Source: Manduca sexta (lineage: Eukaryota > Arthropoda > Insecta > Lepidoptera > Sphingidae). From it: 64,000 nucleotides of DNA. The DNA is taken from assembly GCF_014839805.1 (NCBI RefSeq), contig NC_051124.1, positions 8,308,001 through 8,372,000 of the forward strand. Direction: 5' to 3'. The notes beneath the pieces are model-generated. The model was not told where the DNA came from. It made no database searches and saw only the letters and a program-made list of their open reading frames with translations. The position numbers were made by a program, and so were the translations under genes. Positions 10,288 through 21,235 of the stretch are shown piece after piece; the first letter of the stretch is position 1, and each line of letters starts with the position of its first letter.

Positions 10288-13247
10288 TCAGTCGTCCACC
10301 CGGCGCCTCCTACGTCTCCTCTGACGGCGGGAGGGATCCTCCCTCTCTCTATCCCTCTCGGCACTCTGCTTCTGCGAGAGGACCACCTCGCAGAAGTGGG
10401 CCACCGCACGCCAGGCCTCCGGGCTGCCGACCATGGAAGCAACCACGGTCGGCAGCGAGAGATCTCCTCCGACGACTGAAACGAGAGCGCTGCGCTCATC
10501 GTCCCAGGCTGGGCAGGACTCTAACGTATGTTGGGCCGTATCCCGCGGGCAGTTGTCACAGTGGTGACACACGGCGCTAATCTCCGTTCCTACTATCTGA
10601 CACAGGTACTCTCCGAAGCACCCATGCCCGGTGAGCACCTGTGTCAATCTAAATGTTGCCGCGCCGTGGCGCCTGTCTAGCCACTGTGCAAAGATAGGAC
10701 GCACTGCCGTAACGGCCCGAAGCCCCGCTGACGGGGCCTCCAGCCTGAGACGCCACTCCTCCACGGCGGCTCGCCGTAAGGAGGCCCTTTTGGCCTCCAC
10801 CTCCTTCAGGGTCGGACCCTGCCCGTTCCTGAACGCCTCCTCCCTCCAATGAAATGTGTCGGAGAGAGCTTTGGCGTTCAGATCCCAGGGCAGGAATCCG
10901 GCCAAAAGACAAGCCGCCTCGTACGAGACCGTGCGGTACGCCCGTATGGCCCGCTGCGCAATGACCCGCTGCGGGCCCCGCAGGAGGCGACAGAACGCCT
11001 CCTAGGGCGTCAGCCCAGACCGGGCTGCCGTACAACGCCATGGACCGCACGACCCCGTGGTACAACCTTCGACAGGGGATACCAGGACCTTCCAGGTTGG
11101 GCAGCAGGCTAGAAAGAGCGCCCGCCGCCCTGGACAACTTCGTCCTCAACTTCTCGAAATGGGCGCGGAAGTCCCATCGGCTGTCCAAAATTAAACCTAA
11201 ATATTTCATCGTTTTGCCGATGGGAATCTGCACCCCCTCAACCACGATGTGGGCACCGGCCGGGGGGCCCCGCCGAGGCCCGTGGAAACAAATGGCTTCG
11301 GTCTTTTCGAGGGCCACCTTCAAACCCAAACGCCTAATTCGGCTCACTACGTGGCCGGCGCCCACCGCCGCCAGAATCGCGGCGTCCTGGAAGGTCTTGG
11401 ACGTGGCCGTGACTAGCGTGTCGTCCGCATAGCACGTCACGCCGACGCCCCTGAGATTGGTACCACGGAGCACCCAGTCGTACCCGATGTTCCACAAGAG
11501 AGGGCCAAGAACCGACCCCTGTGGGACACCGCACGACATCGCTCTCCGGTGCCACCCGTCGGCGCCCGGATACATCACGTACCTGTCAGAAAGGTACGCG
11601 TGCACCAAACGCCTTAGATAGGGCGGCACCGCATGGTACCGCAGTGCTTCATTAATACATGGCCAGGGAGCGAATTAAACGCATTAGAAATGTCTAGAGA
11701 AACACCAATCACTATTTTACCCCTGGCCACTGCTTCCTCCGCCTGCGACTTGACCCGCAGAATCGCGTGGACGGTAGAGCGTCCACCCCGAAAACCAAAC
11801 TGGTTGTCGGCCAAGTTGGGACCAACCCTCTCGAGGTGCTCGACGAGGCGCGTGTGTAGAATACGCTCAAAAAGTTTGGCGACCTCGTCGAGCAGCACGA
11901 TGGGCCGGTAGGCCGACGGCGACTCTGCGGGTCTCCCCTTCGCTTCTTAAGCAGGACGAGCTTCCCGGTTTTCCAACGCGCCGGGAAGACGCCCTGCACC
12001 ATGCAAGCGGAGAATAGGCTGCGGAGCCGCGGCCCCAAGTGCTCGAGGGCTAGCACCCAGGCTTTCCCGGGGATGCCGTCGAGACCCGGGGCGGTGTTTT
12101 TGCCCCGCAGCCGAGCAACACTGCCGCCCGCATTTCCGCGGGCGAAACCTCTGGAATATCCCCTGCCGATGACGACGATGACGCCACTTCCGGTGGCGCC
12201 ATCGGTGGAGGAGTGGTTACCTCGGTGGCCGGGAACAAGGTCGCGACTACGTTAGCCAAAAGATCCGGCCTGAGACTCTCCGACAGTGGGGGCGCCGCCG
12301 AACGAAGTTTGTTCATCACTAGTTTGTATGGGCGCCCCCACGGGTCCGCGTCGAGAGTCTCCAGAAACTCCTACGTGCCGCGACCTTGGCCCTGTGAATG
12401 GCCACCCGCAGCGCTCTCTTCGCCTCCTTGTAGAGGCCGTAGAGCTGCCGCTCCTGGTCTTCATGGTCACTACTACGAATGCGGCGGCGGCGATGCCTGG
12501 CGAATCGGCGGCGCGCAGCCACGCAAGACGCGCGCAACTGCGCTAGCTCCGCCGACCACCAGTACACCTCCCGCCGCGGAGGTCGACGGAGCGCCCGGGG
12601 CATGGCGGCGTCGCAAATATCCGACATTGCCACCCCGAGCCACTCCGCCTCCTGCTCGACCCGAACCGGACCCTCCGGCTCGGGGAGCCATGACACTGCC
12701 AGAGCGGCCAGCTCTAGGGCCTCCTTGTCGAGGCGCCTTAACGCCCACCGCGGGCCGTCCTGATTAAGGGCACTCGGTCCACCACTGTTGGGCCGGATAC
12801 TCGGGGACGCGGAGACGTCGAACCTAATATAACGATGGTCCGACAACGTCTCCACGCCCACGAGGACTCTCCAGCCCTGGACACGACGTGCGACGGTGGG
12901 ACTCCCAAACGACAGATCCACTATGGACCCGCCGTTGTGCCGCACGCACGTGTTCACCGACCCCCTGTTCAGGACGGCCAGGCCGACGGAAATCGCCCAT
13001 TCCTCCAGGACCCTACCGCGAGCGTCGGTCGCCGGCGAACCCCAGACCGCGGACTTCGCGTTGAAGTCGCCGGCGACGATAGGGCCACCAACCCGTCGAT
13101 GTCCCCTACCCAGTTGTCTCGGGGCGGGACAAAATACGGTTCGGCGACCACGGCCACGTTCACCAACCACTGCGCCAGGCTTTGGGACAACAGGTCCTGG
13201 GCGCGGGCGCAGTGGTTTATGTTCGCCTGGAGGAACTTGAAGTCCAT
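10288..13247 (-). pseudogene. Retrotransposon ORF2: endonuclease and reverse transcriptase, frameshifted
   Basis: The start ATG (13247-13245) overlaps the ORF1 stop as TAATG. Domains in order: APE-like endonuclease (N-terminal LQANINHC; GDFN at 13071-13060; SDH at 12843-12835), reverse transcriptase (LLDE and GFRGGRS fingers near 11900-11780, GVPQGSVLGP near 11525, YADD at 11431-11420), and a C-terminal zinc knuckle CHHC...H...C at 10569-10513 followed by a basic tail. Its role would be target nicking and reverse transcription. The frame changes near 13085, 12330, 12055, 11930, 11625 and 10950-11020. Between DNWVGDIDG and GDFNAKS only about 10 residues remain where family members usually have about 60, so there is an internal endonuclease deletion near 13080-13100. 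Inactive as assembled. Confidence 0.87.
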
Positions 13248-15459
13248 TATTTATGGGCGATTTCCTCCACTTCCATCTCGGCCACTGCCACTGTTTGCGG
13301 TGGGCTCGCCGCCTGCGGCTGGGACAGAACCTCAGCCGCAGCGGCACTCCTTTGCTGGGGGCGGCGCCGGTTGTGACGGGAGGGGGCAGTGCATGCCTTC
13401 CCCCCGAGCCGGTGCCTGGCGGGCCTGCCAGCAGCCGCGCAGACTGCGCAGTTCGCTGGGGCTTTGCACTCCCGGGCTTTGTGGCCCGTCTGACCGCAGC
13501 GATAACAGAGATCGCTGCGGTCTACTGCGCAGTTGCAGCGCTCCCGGACATGCCCGCTCTCCAGGCACCGGTAACACCGCATTGGCCGCGACTCCAGTAC
13601 AGTCACCCGAGCCGCGGTCCAGCCTATGAGTATGCGGCCCGCCCCCCTGACTTTTGGGCCGCCTTAATCGGCATGCGGACCCACGCCGATCCTACTCCCG
13701 AACGATCGGGACGAATTTGCCCGACCTTTATTAATACTGGCGGACACTCACCGGCCTTGGCGAGGGCTGCTGCGACCGTCTCAGGTGTTGCGGTATAGTC
13801 CAATTCGGACAGTCGCAGCTCGACAGTTTTGGTGGGCCGGGATATCTTCACGTCCTCCGACCCACGAAACACTCCCTCAGCCTCGCGGCGAGGGAGTCAG
13901 CCTTCTCCTCCGAATTAGCCCCGGGCACCTCATACATCGGGGCGCCCGTCGCCGCGAACTTCGGCCTTAGCCTGGTGATGTCCAGGCCGGTGAAGTCTAC
14001 ACGACTCTGTGCGTCCATGAGGATGCCCTTGTAGGTAAGACCTTTCGCTACTGCCGCCGGCGTCAAGGATATCACTACGGCCGCAGAACGTGGTGGTCGC
14101 AGTTTCGGCTCCGCCCGACGTGTAGATTGCGGCGGCTGCGTGCTTGCCACTGGTGTTGCAGCGGTCTTCCCCTTCTTCTTGGTGTTTTTCTTGGCCACCA
14201 CGACCCACGGCGTGTCCATGGAGGCCGGTGCCGGCGGCAGCGGGCGGGGCTCCGAGCGGGTTGTGCCGGAGGGCCATTTTTCTTGGCCTTCGGCTTGGGC
14301 GCCGTCGTCGTCGCCTTCTTCCTCTCGGGTTTCCTCTTCTCGGGCGGTGCTGTCGCAGTTGCCGGGGCCGTTAAAGGACTCGCGACAGCCTGTGGCGGCG
14401 CGCTGGAGGGTCCGGGTACTGGGGCGGGGAGGGACTGAGCGGGAGCTGTTTTCTTCCCTACTCCTTTCCCTTTCTCCCTCCTGGATTTTGGCGGGGGAGG
14501 ACCTCCGACTATTCCTCCTGTCACTGGGAGCTGTATGTCCCCCGAGGCGGCCTTCTTCTTTTCGTGGGCCAGGCTGGGCCTCTGGGCTGGCCCCATCAGG
14601 GCCGACTCTAACCTGGCCTGGACCCTGGCTTCCACCATAGCCAGCATCTCCTCCGTTGACGGCCCTTTGGTGGACGCTTCCAGCTCTTCGAGGCGTCTTT
14701 TGAGAGCAGCATTCTCCTCCTGCAGCGTTTTCATATTCGCCTCGAGGCGGGCACTGTGCTCTTGCCACTTCTTCGATTCACTCTCGAGGCGAGTGATGAC
14801 GGCGGATTCCGGCTGTTGTATGTATTGGGTGATTTTGTTGGTCACCCAGTTTAAAGCTTTCTGGGACGTTCCCTTTCGGTTGCCCGTCTTGCAGACAATG
14901 GAGCGCATCACATGCTCGCACTGTTTTAAGTCCTCCTTTGTGACGGGGCGGTCCTCTTCTTCATCCAAACGCGGAGGCATCGGCGACTTCACGAATTTGA
15001 GCCGGTTTTCTAGCTCCTCCTCCGCCTTTTGGCGTGCTCTCCCTCGCGCTTCAGTCGGTCGCGTTCCCTCTGCGCATTTTTGAGGCCTACGTACTTACCG
15101 ACTGTGGGAGGACGCCCCCTCCCTCGGCCGTCGGTGGTCTGCGCCTTGGGTACCGGCTCGTCTGTATCACTCGTGCAGAGTGAGAGACTATTCTTTGAGC
15201 GGGATTGTCTCCTCCAGAGCCTCCCGCTCCGGACAGAGGAGACACTGCCGCTCGACTCCGAATCAATATCTATATGTATGGGCCCGATCTCATCGGCCAC
15301 AGCTTCTTTGCGCTGAGCGCCCTTTGCCTCCTGCAAAACTTCACCATCTCCGAGCTTTCGCCCGTTGAACTCCGCCTCCCCAGACGGAACCGGGGTAGGC
15401 AACCTCGTCAAAGTATGTAAGGGTTTTTTAAATTTTGAACATTCCATTTTTGTTCCCAC
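13247..15459 (-). pseudogene. Retrotransposon ORF1: Gag-like protein with zinc knuckles, frameshifted
   Basis: ORF1 would encode the RNA-binding chaperone that packages element RNA. The N-terminal part is acidic and serine-rich, then basic. A heptad-like coiled coil (around LESESKKWQ to LEELEAS) lies near 14830-14700. A proline/alanine/lysine-rich linker follows, and three zinc knuckles sit at 13576-13391 (two CX2CX4HX4C and one variant C..C..H..C). The stop is shared with the ORF2 start (TAATG). The frame changes near 15020, 14230, 13865 and 13615. The most upstream ATG of the open segment at 15459 is a plausible but unproven start. Confidence 0.8.
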
Positions 15460-16007
15460 GAGTATGGGGGAAAGGGTGGTCCGCCCAGGCAGAGCCCCTG
15501 TACCTGGGTAAGCCTAGCGTAACCCGCACAGAGTGTCGGCCGGTACTCTGGCGGGGGTCGCACTCGAGACCGAACTACCCATCGGCCATGCATCCGCGGT
15601 GCGCCGCCGCTTGGGATTCGGGGTGATTTTTTATAGAGGTTTTCTTCCTCGCGATCCGGGCAGTTAAGCCAAGACCCTCGGTCCAGCGGGAGCGCGAGAC
15701 ATATCCACAGACCTCCACACCAGATTACGATCTGCGACGGCGACAATGGGAGAGAGTCCCCCACTGCCTGCTCGGGGCGGGGTGAACGCACACCGAGCCC
15801 GTCGACACCTCCGGGACAAAACCGGGGGCCGCCCGAGATGGGCCAATCCCTCTGCACTGACGACACGGCGGCCATCGCAAGAGGCGACGACCGTCATCCA
15901 GCACATTTGTCAGGATATTCGCCGGCGCGCAGATCAGCTTGATCGGTCTGATCGACGCGCCGTTGTCCAGGGTGCACCAACGAGGAGGTTTCCTGACCTA
16001 GCACCCC
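15460..16007 (-). other. Retrotransposon 5' UTR
   Basis: About 550 nt between the left-most element base (defined by the TSD) and the first ORF1 ATG. The minus-strand 5' end begins GGGGTGCTAGGTCAGG. A long open stretch overlaps it (15408-15875) but shows no family motif and is probably a by-product of high GC content. R1-clade elements usually have an internal promoter here; no specific motif was identified. Confidence 0.6.
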
Positions 16008-16022
16008 ACTATCAACATGACT
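16008..16022. repeat. Target-site duplication, right copy
   Basis: ACTATCAACATGACT, a perfect match to 9682-9696, next to the 5' end of the retrotransposon. The SINE head at 16023 starts immediately after it, so the insertion landed at the boundary of an older SINE. Confidence 0.9.
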
Positions 16023-16220
16023 GCCTCGGCGGCGTTGTACTGCATGCGCGGTACGGCAATGCTCTGAGGTCCTGGGTTCGAATTCGAATGGCGATAGGCT
16101 CGTCCCTTACCACGTCATGGGACGGAACACACTTGGCGAAATGTGAGTGCCCTGATTGCGCCTCTGCATATCCCTTCGGAGATAAATGCGTTATGTGTGT
16201 ATGTATGTATGTATGTATGT
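16023..16220 (+). repeat. SINE family B with (TGTA)n tail
   Basis: Head GCCTCGGCGGCGTTGTACTG with box B-like GGGTTCGAATTCGAA, then ATAGGCTCGTCCC, CACGTCATGGGACGG, AACACACTTGGCG and GGAGATAAATGCG, ending in a TGTA microsatellite at 16196-16220. The central GTGATATTGGG...CAGTATCAGC block is absent, so it is internally deleted relative to 38268-38518. Confidence 0.75.
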
Positions 16221-16249
16221 AATAAATGTTAGTTTAAAATTTTGTAAAA

Positions 16250-16440
16250 TTTTTACTCACGGTTCTGCTTTAATAAAAAGTTTTCCGGCGTTTTAAACAC
16301 CTGCTATAGATTTTCTCGGGATAAAAAGCAACCTATGGACCCTACTCTTTCCAGGATCTCAACTACCTCCATTCCAAACTTCACCGAAATCAGTTCAGTT
16401 CACAGACGAATAGACAGAGTTACATTCACGTTATGATTTT
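16250..16440 (-). repeat. Dispersed repeat module
   Basis: Contains TCTCGGGATAAAAAGC, CCAGGATCTCAACTACC, CATTCCAAACTTCACCGAAATC and CAGACGAATAGACAGAG, a motif order shared (with orientation changes) with the modules at 18190, 19120 and 46985. It is a common type of short repeat in Lepidoptera; class not determined. Confidence 0.5.
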
Positions 16441-17594
16441 TTATTGTTAGACATCGAAGTAAAACTAGTTTTTGGATTTCATCGCGGTCCGCCCCGTAAT
16501 CATGAAGGTTACAATTTTCGAAACTTCGGGAAAAAAATTAAAATATAAAAACCACGATAAAATCCGAAAACATGTTTTATTTGGATACTTTCGCTTTATA
16601 AGTATGGATAAGATTACTTATTTTGTTAAACAAAAATACATCACAAAAGGTCTCGAAGTATTTATTATAAGGTGGTCAATAAAATTATCTGTTAATTAGT
16701 GCTTAAGTTGTTTAATTTTACCGACTTTGTTTACGTAAGATAAATATTATTATTCGTCATTATAAATTTACAACATATTCAAAATCTCCGGTCGCATGGT
16801 TGCCACCCACCTAGTATTGCTTCCAGCTTTGACGACAATCGTGGATTAATTTTATTCATAATTCGAGAATCATTTCAATGTGAGTTTATTTTTAGATTAT
16901 GTACGTAAGTACGACTCTTAGGGTCTGTTAAAAGAAATAGAATGAGTTTTAATTAGCAAATAATAAGGTTTTTAATTGCGTGTGGCAATTATCGACTTTC
17001 AAGGAAAGGAGGGGACGTATTATTTTCTGGGTTTTTTGATGCCTTACTTTCAGAACAAAACGCAATAGTTATTATGTTGTTACTTGAGATCAGTCAAAGG
17101 TGCATATACTTTAAGTACTTAGTAGAATCATATAGTCAATTTTCCTTAGATTACCAACCGGTCTCGCCTCGCTTCAGCCGAGATGTTACCAATAAGTTTC
17201 TGATTTTTAGTTAGTGTGTAAGTGTATTTCTGACAGAAAGTGTGATGTTACGGCTCCGAGAAATTCTCTTCTTGTAGTGGCCTTAGGGGATGTAAAATTA
17301 AAATGACTTTTTATTAATATTTATTTAGTACGAAATTTACACTTTTTTATTTCACATCTATGGTTACAATAAAAATAAAATAAGCCTTTATTGCTGTTAC
17401 TGCTAATTACAATAGGTATCTTATAACATTACTTGTTTATGTAACTATTTATTACAATAACTATTACTTAATATCGGCAAACCGTTTCTCTTTGCAATAG
17501 CTTGTCCTTCGACAAAGGCTACTAAAGATTTCCATGGTTAGAATAACTTATCTTAAAAAAAAACAAGAAGGCAAGTACATAATTACGTTTGAAT
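16441..17594. other. AT-rich sequence, possible old LINE tail near 17360-17530
   Basis: Mostly featureless. The stretch with AATAAGCCTTTATTGCTG and CTTGTCCTTCGACAAAGGC resembles a dispersed Lepidoptera motif I recall, but a second copy in this window was not found. Confidence 0.3.
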
Positions 17595-17808
17595 ATGCAA
17601 TTTCGAAAAGGGTACATGTCCGAAAATGTAAAAAAGTTTAGGAAATGGAAATTTTCTAAAGTAGTGTGAAAAAATCAAATTTATTTTTGGGTTAGAATTT
17701 GGGTTCAATTAGCAAAATTACAGAAGTTTTGTTGTTATTTGGTATATATACATTTCTCGATATTGATCTAGATATTGTATTTATAAGATGCCCTTTTCGA
17801 AATTGCAT
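17595..17808. mobile_element. MITE-like element with 18-bp inverted ends
   Basis: ATGCAATTTCGAAAAGGG at 17595-17612 recurs as an exact reverse complement at 17791-17808. The 178 bp between are AT-rich and non-coding. Size and structure fit a miniature inverted-repeat element; no clear target-site duplication was seen, so the superfamily is unknown. Confidence 0.55.
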
Positions 17809-18189
17809 TTTCGTTTATAAACACAATGTCTAACTGCCCCTGTATATTCAAAGTGTAATAAATATTCCGATATAGTCCAAACTATCAATAGGTCATCTAA
17901 GACCTCCATTATGTCATTTGAAGAATGACATTTTCCTCATAATTAAATCGCGTTCTAGACTGAAACTAGGTGACTGATATTTGTCTATATTTAGTTATGT
18001 TATCATTATTGATAGGTTTATTAGTTATATATGTACGTAGTATGACATAGGTTATATATTTATAGATGTTGGCTGATTGAATTTATACTTACGAATTATG
18101 ATAGTGAGAATATAATGTTATTGATAAGTATTTATTGTTTGTTTAATCGGTCAAATGATACAAAGATAGATACTGTATATAATTAGGAT

Positions 18190-18416
18190 AGTATATCTTT
18201 TATATATTATAAAAATGTTTCCATTTCTTGTCTGTATGTTATCGATTTCCTTAAAATCCACTGCACGTATTTTTATGAAATTCGGTATGGAGATAGTTTA
18301 CGACCCTGGGAAGGTTATAGGCTACTTTCTATCCCGGGAAAATATATAGCGGGACTTTTATCCTGGAAATCTCCTTCACGCAGGCGAAGCTGCGAGCAAA
18401 ATTTAGTAGATCTATA
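18190..18416 (+). repeat. Dispersed repeat module
   Basis: Carries TTTTTATGAAATTCGGTATG, ATAGGCTACTTTCTATCCC, and a right end with CAGGCGAAGCTGCGAGC followed by TTAGTAGAT. The right end corresponds to the reverse complement of the GCGGCTCCGCC left end at 19120. Confidence 0.6.
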
Positions 18417-18826
18417 TGATCCGTTAGAATTACGGTAGCCTTTTGACTGTCACACTTGATAACTATAAACCAAGCATAAGTGGCTGATAGTACTTGTTAT
18501 TGTTAGTAAATCTATTTTGTTTAAATCTATTTTAACCCATAATATATATACGTCATTATCAGGTACCGTCAGACACAAAAGTAACTGAACAAATTCAAAA
18601 ATACAAATCGCCTTTAAGCTTTTGTCAGTATCAACAATCGTTTTTTATTCACTAAATGAACTTCGAAGGGTATTTTACTTTGGATCAAGAAAAAAGAATA
18701 TTTTTATTGAACTCAATGTGTAGAAGCGCTTTGAAATTTGAATTCAGCTACTTTTGTGGTTGACTGTACAATCTTAATTGTAGTTACTTCTTATAAAATA
18801 TCTCACCTATCACGCCTTTATCGACA

Positions 18827-19046
18827 AAGAATTTTTAATTACATTTTAAGTTTGCTCGGAAAATCGCTTCGTAGAATCACTACTGTATACAGAATGATAT
18901 ATTTTTTTAAATTAAACAAAGAGCTTTTGACGAAGGTCGCTTCACAAATCATTTTTAATTAAATTTTAAATTTGCTCGGAAAATCGCTTCGTAGAATCAC
19001 TACTGTATACAGGTGATACATTTTTTTAAATTAAATAAAGAGCTTT
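18827..19046. repeat. Tandem duplication, two units of 120 bp
   Basis: The block TTTGCTCGGAAAATCGCTTC starts at 18851 and again at 18971, with the flanking sequence (TTTTTAATTA to AAAGAGCTTT) duplicated at the same spacing. The units differ at roughly a tenth of positions, so the duplication is not very recent. No gene overlaps it. Confidence 0.85.
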
Positions 19047-19114
19047 GACAAAGGTTGCCGTCGAGCTTAGCTTTCATATCTCTTGATCTCTAGAAATATT
19101 GAAATGTTATATTT

Positions 19115-19872
19115 ACACTAGCTTTTGCCCGCGGCTCCGCCCGCGTTATTAAGTTTTCAGGCTAAAGTTTTCCGTTATAAAAGTAGTAGTTTCCCGGGAG
19201 CCTATGTTCTTCCCAGGGTCTCAAACTGTCTCCATACCAAATTTCATCTTAATACGTTGGGTAGTTTTTGAGTTTAACACGTTCAGACAGACAGATGCAG
19301 CGGGGGACTTTTGTTTTATAATATATTTTTTAGAACTTTTAAAGTGGAACAATCCTGTCATACATCATTGTTGCATAACTTTAACCGTTTACGCAGCGCA
19401 GGCAACGGAAGCTCTCAAAACTTATAATTTTCCCCGTTTTTGCAACATGTTCCATTACTGCTCCGCTCCTATTGGTCATAGCGTGATGATATATAGCCTA
19501 TAGCACTCCAGGAACAAAGGGCTATCCAACACAAAAAGATTTTTTCAGTTCAAACCGGTAGTTCCTGAGATTAGCCATTACTGCTCCGCTCCTATTGGTC
19601 ATAGCGTGATGATATATGACTTTGAGCACTCCACGAACAAAGGGCTATCCAACGCAAAAAGAATTTTTCAGTTTGGACCGGTATTTCCTGAGATTAGCCA
19701 TTACTGCTCCGCTCCTATTGGGTATAGCGTGATGATATATAGCCTATAGTACTCCACGCACAAAGGGCTATCCAACGCAAAAGATTTTTCGGTTTGGACC
19801 GGTAGTTCCTGAGATTAGCGCGTTCAAACAAACAAACAAACAAACTCTTCAGCTTTATATAATAGTATAGAT
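19115..19872. repeat. Dispersed element with internal 123-bp tandem array
   Basis: The left end ACTAGCTTTTGCCCGCGGCT and the right end (CAAA)n-CTCTTCAGCTTTATATAATA define a unit also seen in part at 56465-56635 and, reversed, at 46985-47177. Inside it lies a three-copy array at 19452-19818. The unit has no ORF of note and is probably non-autonomous. Confidence 0.6.
19452..19818. repeat. Tandem array, three units of about 123 bp
   Basis: Units start at 19452, 19575 and 19698, each opening with CCATTACTGCTCCGCTCC and closing with CCTGAGATTAG. Differences are a few substitutions and small indels per unit (the third unit is 121 bp). The array ends where CGCGTTCAAACAAACAAA begins. Confidence 0.92.
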
Positions 19873-20046
19873 TTGCCTAATGATATGTAACTTGGGGTAA
19901 ACGTTCATTGTAAACATATTTCAATTAATGTCAACGGGTTTTAATGCCGATTCATTTGATCCGATAACGCGACGTAGTACATGTGTTAGGGTTGTCACAT
20001 TTCAATGAACTTTTTCCGGATATACCATATAAAAATTTGTCAAAGG

Positions 20047-20240
20047 ATTTTTTGGTAGATTGTTTGCCTATATTGGCAATTTTTAGCAATCGTTTTGCGG
20101 CGTCGGTACATAAATCTAATAAAAAAAAAATTAAAGGTTTTTTTTGGTAGATATTTTTCTTTCCCTAGGTTTAAAAGAGAATTCAGGATATAGTTTTTTG
20201 CAATCGTTTTTCGGCATTACTACATAAATAAAAAATACAT
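20047..20240. repeat. Degenerate two-unit tandem repeat
   Basis: The order TTTTTTGGTAGAT, then GCAATCGTTTT, CGGC and TACATAAAT occurs twice (from about 20047 and about 20139). Divergence is high. Confidence 0.5.
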
Positions 20241-20659
20241 ACATTGACCTGTTTGACGTAGATTGCACTGAACCGGTTTCAAACTTAGAATATCGTATTC
20301 ATCTATTATCAACAGCTTGTATTCGAAAATACACAAGTGATTAACTAATACGTTATGTAAGAGTAAATGTAATAGTAATAGTAAACAGCTACAGTGGCAT
20401 GATTGCTATCCACGCAGAAACACACCAAGCCCCATAATACTCTTACAAAAGTAATTCTCGCCTAGGCTTAATTACGTATTTACACTGTGTTTCATAAAAA
20501 TACGTTTTCGGTTTATTGTCAAACAATTTTGCATGTGATTTACGTATAATAGTGAATCTTATTTACTATGGTATTAATTTTATATTCGTTTGTAAGCAAT
20601 GGTGTGATAAATGCTGGTAAGCCTTGTAAAAATTCAATACATCGTATATATCCTTAGTT

Positions 20660-21000
20660 AGTAATAAAGAGTTCTAAGATTATATAGAGCGGATATTGGG
20701 AAGATTGTCATACAACAATTTTGCACTTATGTGATGGTTACTCAATCTGCCATAATATTATAACATTAATGTAAAATACTTCATATTTTTTTCATATCAT
20801 GTTTTGCACTTTTTAATGCGAATATTAGGTATATTTAATCCGGATATTTTTTGTAAATATATTATTTTTGTATGAATATATAAGGACGCTGTGACATCTT
20901 GTCATACGGATATTTCAAATAAGACAACTTATTACCAATTGGTAATAACTTTTAAAGCAAAAATTATGCCCTGATATCCGGTCTATACTTAACTATATAG
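20660..21000 (+). repeat. Dispersed AT-rich repeat, copy 1 (pair with 23405-23700)
   Basis: Shares ATTATATAGAGCGGA, GGTTACTCAAT, GACATCTTGTCA-like, TTTCAAATAAGACAAC and TATTACCAATTG in order with 23405-23700, same orientation. Non-coding; class unknown. Confidence 0.7.
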
Positions 21001-21042
21001 TTTAATTATTTAATGTATTTGGTTAGTAACACTACCCGTCTA

Positions 21043-21235
21043 AAAAATCGTGAGGAAACCTGCATAACTGAGAAATTCTCTATAGGAATTTTGAGGGTGT
21101 GTGAAATCTACCAATCCGCACTAGGCCAGCGTGGTGGACTAAGGCCTAATCCCTCTCGATAGTAGAGGAGGCCGGTGCCCAGCAGTGGGACAGTATATAA
21201 TACAGAGCTGATATTATACTATATTATACTACCCG
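21043..21235 (+). repeat. SINE family A, 5' truncated
   Basis: Begins at ATCGTGAGGAAACCTGC and continues through CCAATCCGCACTAGGCC, GTGGTGGACTAAGGCC and CAGCAGTGGGACAGTATA to an AT-rich tail. The tRNA-like head and first body block are missing. Confidence 0.8.

Larger units (their letters stand above)
9697..16007 (-). mobile_element. R1-clade non-LTR retrotransposon, full-length with TSD
   Basis: A 6.3-kb element in reverse orientation: 5' UTR at 16007-15460, ORF1 at 15459-13247, ORF2 at 13247-10288, 3' UTR down to about 9724 and a poly(A) tail (T runs at 9697-9723 on the plus strand, broken by one G). It is flanked by a perfect 15-bp duplication. It is strikingly GC-rich compared with the AT-rich flanks. 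The APE-type endonuclease at the ORF2 N-terminus, the YADD reverse transcriptase and the C-terminal CCHC knuckle, together with three CCHC knuckles in ORF1, fit the R1 clade (R1, TRAS, SART relatives). Neither rDNA nor TTAGG telomeric repeats flank it, so it is not one of the site-specific members inserted at its usual target. Several frameshifts and a deletion make it non-autonomous as assembled. Confidence 0.9.

Noticed and set aside
12213..13798. Long plus-strand ORFs inside the retrotransposon (184, 264 and 181 codons)
   Set aside because: They are antisense to ORF1 and ORF2 in GC-rich DNA with few stop codons, and show no domain of their own.
15408..15875. 155-codon minus-strand ORF in the retrotransposon 5' UTR
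   Set aside because: No family motif; low-complexity composition typical of GC-rich leader sequence.
9697..16007. Telomere-specific TRAS/SART or rDNA-specific R1 insertion
   Set aside because: Flanks are ordinary AT-rich DNA and a SINE, with neither TTAGG repeats nor 28S rDNA.
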